NCBI GenBank assembly: GCA_035654655.1
Contig: DASRWI010000040.1
Span: forward strand, 1-7,861
DNA length: 7,861 nucleotides
Source: DASRWI01 sp035654655
GTDB taxonomy: Bacteria; Bacteroidota; Ignavibacteria; Ignavibacteriales; Ignavibacteriaceae
Reading direction: 5' to 3'
The notes below the pieces were generated by a model, which made no database searches, was not told where the DNA came from, and was given only the letters and a program-made list of their open reading frames with translations. Below are positions 1 through 6,681 of this stretch, one piece after another. Both the position numbers and the translations under genes were made by a program. How positions within the stretch are numbered: position 1 is the stretch's first letter; the number at the start of each line of letters is the position of its first letter.

Positions 1-309
1 GGGGAAACGATACAAACAGCAATGGAGACTCTGAGGTTTGCTGAAAATTATCTCGGTAATGATTGCTGGATTACATGTTCAATCCTTAAACCGCTTCCGG
101 GCTCTAGAGCTTTCAGCATGCTGAAAAATGTACCGGATCTGAGAGGCAAATACAATAACAAGGATTTGTTTGATTTTACAGAGATGTCTCGTGATTGGGT
201 CAAATATTTTTGTCAAGCAAATTATGACGAATTGTTGAACATTGAAAAACAAATTATAAATTTAAGTCAGAAAAGATGCTCGTGGGATAATAATATAACC
301 TTATTCTAG
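1..309 (+). CDS. Radical SAM protein, C-terminal fragment (probable B12-binding radical SAM family)
   Basis: The reading frame is open from base 1, so this is the last 102 codons of a longer gene whose start, SAM-binding Cx3Cx2C cluster and any cobalamin domain lie off the window. The first visible residues, Gly-Glu-Thr, followed by a helix (TAMETLRFAENY) and then a strand ending in Lys-Pro-Leu-Pro-Gly-Ser (residues 30-35 of the fragment), match the late-barrel pattern of radical SAM enzymes, where GET(x)nT, a helix and a (Y/P)PGT/S strand end follow each other. The tail (DFTEMSRDWVKYF and onward) is helical and ends in TAG. An ATG at 22 is internal and should not be taken as the start. Radical SAM enzymes make a 5'-deoxyadenosyl radical; B12-type members often do methylations or rearrangements, but the substrate cannot be read here. 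The stop lies 3 bases before the next gene, so the two are almost certainly co-transcribed. Family is fairly sure; subclass is inference. Confidence 0.72.
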   Translation, partial: GETIQTAMETLRFAENYLGNDCWITCSILKPLPGSRAFSMLKNVPDLRGKYNNKDLFDFTEMSRDWVKYFCQANYDELLNIEKQIINLSQKRCSWDNNITLF

Positions 310-312
310 AAA

Positions 313-3300
313 ATGATAGATTCATTTGTTAAACTGGATGAGATAAATAACATTGTCTTAGAATTCAACGGAATTGAATCACTTAATTCATTCTTTCAGA
401 AGTTTGATAATCGCAGTAAATGTCTTTATGATAAAACTAAGAATTGTAATCTAAAAACTTATGCTTATGACGAGAAGTTAGATTGCTTAACTGTTTGTAT
501 TAGAAAGTATAACTGCAGAGTAAATGAGATAATCAGGAAATATTGTCAAAATTTCTATAGTAATATCAACTGGAGTGCTACATCATATTTTTCTATCCCA
601 GAAAACAGATTCATTATTAATAACGTAACCTTTGATGACCAAAATACTAGTCTTAAAAAGAATCTAGAAGATAACCTTAATGAGTATCTAACATCGAGTT
701 TATTGATCCGAATATCTGAATTGGCACAAAAGGAATTATTAATTGACGAAAATGTCAGAATAATTGTTGTCCTGGAAGATTCAGAATTAGATAGGCAAAA
801 AATAATAGGACCATATCATGAAAATTCAATATCAACAAACAGCCTATTAATTGAATATCAACAACATACACTCTATTTTAAATTTCATATTGTAAATGAC
901 AATTTAGATATTTCAGTAATCAGGAAGTATGAGAATCTAACCAGAAAAGTTCAACTGAATACAATAATTAATAATTCGCTTGAAAAATTAACATTTGGCC
1001 TTCTTTTTCTCTTTAAGGTTGATCATGAATTACATCAAATGGTTTACCATATCGTACATTTTGGATATGGTGTTAGCAATTTCGGTATCAACGTTGGATT
1101 AAACAAAACAAGTATTCTGAAGATTGAAGAAAGCAAAATTATTCAAGAACTGAATACAATTATAAAGTATCACTATTTCTTTCTCGCCTTAAAGGAGCAA
1201 AAGCTACGTCTTGAAGAGAAAAACTTAAAAACGGCAATTATCTCGATACTTGTTGATTCATTTGCTCATAATATCAGCGCTCATAGTTTAAATGCAATCA
1301 TTTGGATATATCTTAAGAGACTTGAACAGTTAAATCATAGAATAAGGGTGGATAATAATGATCTCTCAATCCAAGTTTTGTATTCAGGAAAGAACGGTAA
1401 AACTTGTAAACTGATATCAAATTCAGAACTTGTTAAATCTTCAAAAGAAGCTCTTATTGATTATGAAAAGTTAGGTAAGGATGATTCAACCTTCAATATG
1501 GAATACTTTTCTTTGCAGGATGTCATCACTTATGCAGATTATGATATAATAGGTAGATTATTTGATTTCGAGCCTTTGATTTCTGATAATATTAAAAAAA
1601 TTCCAAACATTCCTGTTCCTCTGGATAACGAATTAAAACCATTTTTAACCTATCTAAATGAGAAATCTGCTTTTTGGAACGGTGTGACGCGAGATATCTC
1701 ATCAGGAGGAATGATTATAACACTTTATGATCTAATATATTCATTTGCAGATAACCCTCTTTTCCTTGGAACTATTGCTCATTCTGAACAAATACATAAA
1801 ATATCAATTAGAATTGGTCATAATAATGTCCCGAGAGAATTCATAAATATTAATCTTGATAGCCTCTTTCAATCCATAACTCCTCCCCAGAATAATGATT
1901 TTTTAGAGCAAAATGATTATTTGGAGATCCTTAATGACGTTGATGATTTTATTGATACATTTTCTTTTAAGAATCAAATAAATGAAGACCTAATTTCGGA
2001 TAAAATTCCAGAATCGCTACAAAGAATAAAGCGGTCACATAGAGAAATTTACGATGGCTTTCTTGATTATCTAAAATCTAAGTGCAAATCAAATTTTTAT
2101 TCTGTGACCAGTCCTCCTTATAAATTTGTTACTCTTTCTGCGGAATTTGCTGAACTTAGAAGAGAATTGACCGATAATAAGGTTTTTATTCCTGGAGGAG
2201 TAATTGGCAAACATTCACTATTCACAATTTTCGAAAATACATTAAGAAATGTTAAACATGTCCTGATTGAAGGGGATTTAGAAATAAAGCTAAATATCAG
2301 GATTGAGGATGTACCTGACAAGCCACTGTTCAAAATATCAACATGGCTTGATCATCCTTCTAAAATTGATAAAGAAAAAATTGAGAAGACTAAAAATGAA
2401 CGAATTATTACTGAGGATGACAAGCCTAGGCTTGGAGGCACATCCCAGGACAAGGTATGTGCTGCAATGTTGTTCAATAATTTGTTTTCTGAAGTTAACA
2501 GTTCCAGATTTTATGATTTAGATGGAAATAAAATAGAATGGCCTTGGATCAATCAAGAGGTAATTAATGGTTGTGTTCATAGGTCCTTTTATCTATGGCA
2601 AGGTTCTCTTTGTAATTCATTAAATAATGAGCAACTTTCTGGAGATAGCCGAAAAATAATTGAGAATCCAAGCAGATTCTTATTTTCAATATTTAATACT
2701 GATGAAATCATATCAAAACATCTTATTTCTGAAAATGGGATAATTCGCATTCTACGAATTCATGACATTCACGAGAATGCTAACAAGGAAGAGATTTATG
2801 CCGTTTGGAATAGTATATGGATCAAGCACAACAGTCCTTTATATCTTACTAAGAACGAAGCCGCGAGTCAATATCAAGTGTATCCACATGTTATTAAGCT
2901 TGTTAATGGGTATTGGGAATATGAATTCTTAGGTGCGAATGGAGTCCGTCTTGAAAAGAAGGAACTTGGAATTCGATTTGCGCATGGTGAGATATCTGAA
3001 AATTCAACAAATATTTTGCAGTACAGGAATCATGGACCTTTAGTTGAAAATTATGTTAAACGTGGCTCTCAACTATTTAGCAATTCGTTAATTTTTGAGA
3101 GAAGCTCTATGGGAGAAATGATTGAAACATTTCTTACAAAGATCGATATTTATGATAACAGGATATATGTGAGGATTAAAGAAAGAAATAAACTTGAAAT
3201 TCTTAAGTCTTTGTTCCTAAATGTATTTTCAGAATCTTGTATAGAAAATGGGAAAGACAAAGAAGTCTCATTTAAAAATTACAATAAGAGTAGTGCAATC

Positions 3301-3597
3301 AATATTGTAATTATTCATCTTTCTTATATTGAGTCGTTAAATTATAATGAAACTAGTGTTGATAAGTTCGTCGAGGATTACTTTAAGGATTTCTTAAATA
3401 TTAACTCAAAATTAATAATTACTACGGGACGTGGCCGAGGCCTTTGGTGGGACTCTCTGAAAAGGAATGAAAAGCTTTGTATCAATATCCTGTTTAAACC
3501 AATTGACTCACTTTTGGCTGCAGTTCAGGACGGATTGATATATAAGGATGATTATTTAATCAAATATAATTTAATGAAAGTTATTTTTGGTTCTTAA
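313..3597 (+). CDS. Large GHKL / histidine-kinase-like ATPase with HNISAH segment
   Basis: This is a 1094-residue soluble protein with no signal peptide or membrane segment. The N-terminal ~290 residues are mixed alpha/beta and unrecognised. A charged helix near 290-312 leads into DSFAHNISAHSL (residues 315-326; H319 and H324), placed like the dimerisation/phospho-acceptor helix of a histidine kinase. Further blocks are AFWNGVTRD (453-461), NPLFLGTI (481-488) and PGGVIGKHS (627-635). The N box is ENTLRNVKH (641-649; N642, N646) and the G2-type loop is RLGGTSQDK (706-714). The G1 box is unusual: LDHPSK (679-684) has the adenine-contacting Asp position but no GxG. The C-terminus has two strand-like stretches, INIVIIHLS (996-1004) and LIITTGRGRG (1034-1043), suggesting a Rossmann-like domain. 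I recall large uncharacterised ATPases with an HNI(G/S)xH motif, unverified. The likely role is an ATP-dependent switch or kinase acting on the downstream partners. The start follows the previous stop by 3 bases with no Shine-Dalgarno sequence. Confidence 0.78.
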   Translation: MIDSFVKLDEINNIVLEFNGIESLNSFFQKFDNRSKCLYDKTKNCNLKTYAYDEKLDCLTVCIRKYNCRVNEIIRKYCQNFYSNINWSATSYFSIPENRFIINNVTFDDQNTSLKKNLEDNLNEYLTSSLLIRISELAQKELLIDENVRIIVVLEDSELDRQKIIGPYHENSISTNSLLIEYQQHTLYFKFHIVNDNLDISVIRKYENLTRKVQLNTIINNSLEKLTFGLLFLFKVDHELHQMVYHIVHFGYGVSNFGINVGLNKTSILKIEESKIIQELNTIIKYHYFFLALKEQKLRLEEKNLKTAIISILVDSFAHNISAHSLNAIIWIYLKRLEQLNHRIRVDNNDLSIQVLYSGKNGKTCKLISNSELVKSSKEALIDYEKLGKDDSTFNMEYFSLQDVITYADYDIIGRLFDFEPLISDNIKKIPNIPVPLDNELKPFLTYLNEKSAFWNGVTRDISSGGMIITLYDLIYSFADNPLFLGTIAHSEQIHKISIRIGHNNVPREFININLDSLFQSITPPQNNDFLEQNDYLEILNDVDDFIDTFSFKNQINEDLISDKIPESLQRIKRSHREIYDGFLDYLKSKCKSNFYSVTSPPYKFVTLSAEFAELRRELTDNKVFIPGGVIGKHSLFTIFENTLRNVKHVLIEGDLEIKLNIRIEDVPDKPLFKISTWLDHPSKIDKEKIEKTKNERIITEDDKPRLGGTSQDKVCAAMLFNNLFSEVNSSRFYDLDGNKIEWPWINQEVINGCVHRSFYLWQGSLCNSLNNEQLSGDSRKIIENPSRFLFSIFNTDEIISKHLISENGIIRILRIHDIHENANKEEIYAVWNSIWIKHNSPLYLTKNEAASQYQVYPHVIKLVNGYWEYEFLGANGVRLEKKELGIRFAHGEISENSTNILQYRNHGPLVENYVKRGSQLFSNSLIFERSSMGEMIETFLTKIDIYDNRIYVRIKERNKLEILKSLFLNVFSESCIENGKDKEVSFKNYNKSSAINIVIIHLSYIESLNYNETSVDKFVEDYFKDFLNINSKLIITTGRGRGLWWDSLKRNEKLCINILFKPIDSLLAAVQDGLIYKDDYLIKYNLMKVIFGS

Positions 3598-3609
3598 TTT
3601 ACATTACAT

Positions 3610-4437
3610 ATGTCAAAAGTTCTATTTTTAATTTGGAGATTCAATGATGATTGGCCTCCAATAGAAGGTGTAAAATGCAAAGAATACAAGATAGAGAGTA
3701 ATGTCACAAGTGAAGTAAGTAAAGTATCAAGTAAGTTCATCGCAATTAAACTTTCTGAAGATGAAACGGATGATAATGTTTTTGATACCATAATAAGTTT
3801 TATTCAATCTTATGATGAATCTTATGATAAGACAATCTTATGCCATAATAAACCTCGAATAATGGTTGAAAAAGCCAAGGATAGAGGATATCATTTTTTT
3901 GGGGGAGGTACTACTGAGCACAAACGAATTTATAGAATAATATCTGGTGTAAGTTTAAACAAAGAGGAATTTGTTGAGGATCGGCTTAAAGAAGAAATAT
4001 TCAAAGATATATGGAATCATTATAATGCAAATTTTAGAACTGTTAAAGAAATAAAAGTAAAACTATATGAAACATGGTCTCCACTTCTGTTGGATATATA
4101 TGGGATAATAAATAATGGAGAATCTACAAAAGAGGATTATTCAAGGTCATCTAGACGTATTGCTGAAAAGAGAGCTGACAAGTTCTGGCAGACCTGGAGA
4201 GAAATAAGGGATATATTAAAATCATCATCTTTTTTCTCCGATGATGAACTTGAGAGTGTGATATTCCCTGGAAAGATACAAAATTTCAAATCAATCAATG
4301 CGAAACCATTAAAAGAAGAATATACTACTTATATCAGAAATTTATTTAACAATGGTATTGAAGAAGAGTTTATTGTTTGGTTTAATAAGGTAAATGGCAT
4401 TTTAAATAAAAAGTTGTTACAATTAGATAAAAATTAA
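3610..4437 (+). CDS. Uncharacterised 275-residue operon protein, alpha/beta N-terminus and helical C-terminus
   Basis: I do not recognise this family. The first ~110 residues look alpha/beta: an opening strand KVLFLIWRF (3-11) followed by Asp-Asp-Trp-Pro-Pro (13-17), a strand-like KTILCHNK (74-81), and HFFGGGTTEHKR (95-106) before another strand. Cys78-His79 and the Gly-rich GGGTTEH loop are the most conspicuous polar candidates for a binding or active site; I cannot assign a reaction. From about residue 120 the protein is mainly helical and charged, with a basic stretch SRSSRRIAEKRADKFW (178-193). There is no signal peptide or membrane segment, so it is probably cytoplasmic. It starts 12 bases after the ATPase stop and precedes the receiver-like gene by 39 bases, so it is an integral operon member; it could be an adaptor, sensor or effector of the same system. 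The ATG at 3610 is the first good start after the upstream stop, with no Shine-Dalgarno sequence. Confidence 0.8.
   Translation: MSKVLFLIWRFNDDWPPIEGVKCKEYKIESNVTSEVSKVSSKFIAIKLSEDETDDNVFDTIISFIQSYDESYDKTILCHNKPRIMVEKAKDRGYHFFGGGTTEHKRIYRIISGVSLNKEEFVEDRLKEEIFKDIWNHYNANFRTVKEIKVKLYETWSPLLLDIYGIINNGESTKEDYSRSSRRIAEKRADKFWQTWREIRDILKSSSFFSDDELESVIFPGKIQNFKSINAKPLKEEYTTYIRNLFNNGIEEEFIVWFNKVNGILNKKLLQLDKN
3806..3842 (+). repeat. Short direct repeats AATCTTATG x3 inside the 275-residue gene
   Basis: The nonamer AATCTTATG occurs at 3806, 3818 and 3834. The first two copies extend to AATCTTATGAT and form a 12-base tandem unit in frame, encoding Gln-Ser-Tyr-Asp / Glu-Ser-Tyr-Asp. It is probably a small in-frame duplication, not a regulatory site. 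Confidence 0.45.
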
Positions 4438-4476
4438 TGTTCACCTTGGCATATTAGTAACTCATAATAAATCATA

Positions 4477-6141
4477 ATGAAATTTAAAACTCAATCATTA
4501 ATATTCTATTCCAAATCGGAATGGCTTCGAACTAGTTTTGAGAAGTATATAGAGAACTCTAATATTAGATCAAACAAATATTATAGGTTTATCTATGATT
4601 CAGCCACTAGCAAAAAACTTTCAGTCACAAAGAATTTTTCAGAAGTATTTGATATTTTCGAGTGCCTTGATCTGGAAGTTTTGGTGACTTCAATTTTCAT
4701 AGTTGATCCATATTGCTTAACAGAAAACAAAACAGGCTCTACTGAGAACGAGTACGAATTACTGTTAAGATTTATTCTGTTATACCCTGAAATTAAAGTC
4801 ATCTTCCTCACTTCCGAAAACAATTTAGATTTTCTTGATAGTTTTATTGAAGAAAAGGATTTTTCGGCTGCCTTACACTATAATCATATTTTTTCGTTTG
4901 ATGATCTACGAGCATCTTTCGAGTTAGGTGTAGCTGGTCAGAGTAACATGTTTGATTTCTCAGGATTGAGAACAATAGTAAAGGAAAATATAATTTTAGA
5001 TGAAATTAAAGCTCAAAAGGATAATTTTGATTGCTTACATAAAAGCAGAAAAGAATTATTGGCTTTTACAGTGGATGAAGAAAACAGGCAAGCTTATTTC
5101 AATGCATATACACTTTACAGGTATGGTTTTAGAGTAATGCCTATTATTTCATTTCGTCAATTGGAGAATATAAAAAAATTCGTATCAGAAAATTCAAGAA
5201 CAAATTTTGATCAAAAGTTACTGATTATTCGCGATTGGGACTTGCAATTTGAAGATTATGATAGCATGGGAGATAAAAATATCTTAGCACAACTGCGTGA
5301 GTTAAATTACGATGTAGAGGCGAAAAAATGGATAAGAAATAATTCCTTCTGGAAAGATTTTACCGGGTGCTGTTTTTATTTTGTTACACGATACTCTAAA
5401 AATCCAGATAAAGATCAACCTAAGCCAAACTGTAAGCTTTTAAAGTTAGATACAGCTCATTATTTTTTTGAAAATAATGATAAAGAATGCACTTTGATTG
5501 GATTGCCAAAGCCAATTGGAGGTATGACGCAAATTCTTGATATTTTAGAATTGTTTTATAATTTCTTATCCAAACGAAAGAATGACGGTTCCTCGAAAAA
5601 GGGTCAAAAAATAACTCATAATCTTTATAATGATTTTTGGAATAATTTTTTTCTCAATGAAGAGCACATGAATGTGCGAAGACAAGATCATGGTCATGCC
5701 ATTTCTCCAAAAATTCTTCATCTAGCTGAGTCAATGATTAACAGAGCCCAAAAGTACTATGATCAAAAAATGTTTATGACAGCAGCCCTGCTCTCACAGG
5801 AGGCAATGGAGATTCTGAATGGATTTCATTTTTTGGAGATGCTCAAGGCATTGTATTTACGTACTGTAGCAGAAACTCAACTCGAAGCTGAATTAATAGG
5901 CATAAGTGACAATCCCGATAATGTACATATTAAGTTCAGGGAAGTAAAATCTCTTGCAAAACGTATTTGTTGGAATAATGACGAAGCTTATAGGAATTTA
6001 TTGAATCAGCTTGCAATAGATTTAAGACATATATACATGGATAAAGAACTACTGGAATCTGCTGATGCATGTCTGAGGGAGTATGTCCAAAATGCTGCCG
6101 GAATGAATATTCTTAGCCCTTTCAAAAAAAGCCTGTTTTAA
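4477..6141 (+). CDS. Multidomain receiver-like protein with second alpha/beta domain and TPR-like C-terminus
   Basis: This 554-residue soluble protein has three apparent parts. Part one (about 1-165) has receiver-like strand spacing: SLIFYS (7-12), SIFIVDPYC (72-80, D77 at the end of a strand), IKVIFLTSE (106-114, T112), and a final FSFDDLRASF helix; the acidic pair expected after strand 1 of a true receiver is not evident. Part two (about 185-355) contains LLAFTVDEENRQAYF (194-208) running into AYTLYRYGFR (210-219), then LLIIRDWDL (248-256, D253 and D255), an aromatic strand CCFYFV, and GLPKPIGGM (342-350); it looks Rossmann-like, with acidic residues at strand ends. Part three (about 405-550) is all helical, with a TPR-like hairpin around AALLSQEAMEILN (436-448) and a helix ending AETQLEAELIG (465-475). 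It probably receives a signal from the ATPase, or binds a ligand, and passes it to the membrane protein that follows by 1 base. The family is unnamed to me; domain boundaries are by eye. Confidence 0.75.
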   Translation: MKFKTQSLIFYSKSEWLRTSFEKYIENSNIRSNKYYRFIYDSATSKKLSVTKNFSEVFDIFECLDLEVLVTSIFIVDPYCLTENKTGSTENEYELLLRFILLYPEIKVIFLTSENNLDFLDSFIEEKDFSAALHYNHIFSFDDLRASFELGVAGQSNMFDFSGLRTIVKENIILDEIKAQKDNFDCLHKSRKELLAFTVDEENRQAYFNAYTLYRYGFRVMPIISFRQLENIKKFVSENSRTNFDQKLLIIRDWDLQFEDYDSMGDKNILAQLRELNYDVEAKKWIRNNSFWKDFTGCCFYFVTRYSKNPDKDQPKPNCKLLKLDTAHYFFENNDKECTLIGLPKPIGGMTQILDILELFYNFLSKRKNDGSSKKGQKITHNLYNDFWNNFFLNEEHMNVRRQDHGHAISPKILHLAESMINRAQKYYDQKMFMTAALLSQEAMEILNGFHFLEMLKALYLRTVAETQLEAELIGISDNPDNVHIKFREVKSLAKRICWNNDEAYRNLLNQLAIDLRHIYMDKELLESADACLREYVQNAAGMNILSPFKKSLF

Positions 6142-6142
6142 C

Positions 6143-6664
6143 ATGAATCAATTTAAAGAATTAATCAAAAGGTTTAAAAGTCTATCTAAAAACTTCTTAT
6201 TTTACTTGCGTGATTTCGGATGGATGGGCATAATCTTCCTTATTGCTAATGTTATTTTTGTCAGGTTGTGTACTAATAAATATATGCTAATCTTGCCGTT
6301 GTTGCTCTTACCTTTTGTGTTTATAATTTTATTTTCACGAAGGAGAAAATTATTTCCAATATTTGTTCTGGTTGGTAGGACAGTAAGTATTTCAGGAATA
6401 ATAATGTCATTTATAATCGTTCAAATATTATTTACATTAATATATTCTGTTTATCTGAATAATAACTATGATTTCATTACACTTTCTATTCATTCATTAA
6501 ATTCCGCTATAAGTCTGGATACAGGACAAATTCTTGATGAGTTTAATTCCAACACATGTTATAAGGACGATGTCTATGTAATCAGCACAATCCAGATCAT
6601 TTTCAGCTGGCTTTATCTTGGTTTGCTAATTTCCTCTTTGTATCAGAGATTAAGGCATCAGTAA
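6143..6664 (+). CDS. Small four-TM membrane protein with two-TM channel-like C-terminal half
   Basis: This 173-residue membrane protein has hydrophobic segments near residues 27-42, 47-64, 81-105 and 144-166, with a basic N-terminus (KELIKRFK) and a basic turn SRRRK (65-69) between the second and third. The last two segments flank YDFITLSIHSLNSAISLDTG (109-128), positioned like the pore helix and filter of Ion_trans_2-type channels, and the final helix ISTIQIIFSWLYLGLLISSL (147-166) has the usual pattern after such a loop. No TVGYG-like selectivity filter is present: SAISLDTG sits where it would be. Small two-TM channel-like proteins are established membrane effectors in nucleotide-dependent conflict systems; here the last position in the operon and the 1-base gap to the receiver-like gene suggest it is the output of the system. 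It could instead be a simple membrane anchor or sensor. Channel activity is inferred from layout and hydropathy only. Confidence 0.8.
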   Translation: MNQFKELIKRFKSLSKNFLFYLRDFGWMGIIFLIANVIFVRLCTNKYMLILPLLLLPFVFIILFSRRRKLFPIFVLVGRTVSISGIIMSFIIVQILFTLIYSVYLNNNYDFITLSIHSLNSAISLDTGQILDEFNSNTCYKDDVYVISTIQIIFSWLYLGLLISSLYQRLRHQ

Positions 6665-6681
6665 ATTCAACTATTTAGAAT

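Noticed and set aside
22..309. Separate 95-residue small protein starting at the ATG at 22
   Set aside because: The frame is open upstream and begins with Gly-Glu-Thr of a radical SAM barrel pattern, so it is the end of a larger gene.
2118..2333. 71-codon minus-strand open frame
   Set aside because: It lies wholly inside the ATPase gene, opposite its N-box region, whose plus-strand frame has clear motifs; it is a shadow.
2303..2521. 72-codon plus-strand open frame in a second frame
   Set aside because: It overlaps the GHKL G2-box coding region; no independent start signal or recognisable product.
3594..3791. 65-codon minus-strand open frame
   Set aside because: Antisense to the start of the 275-residue gene; Ser/Leu-rich composition is typical of a shadow frame.
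4438..4476. 39-base gap as a promoter or regulatory site
   Set aside because: AT-rich with no convincing paired -33/-7 or -35/-10 elements and no repeat; simply an intergenic spacer.
4593..4823. 76-codon minus-strand open frame
   Set aside because: Antisense to the receiver-like domain, which is in a well-supported frame.
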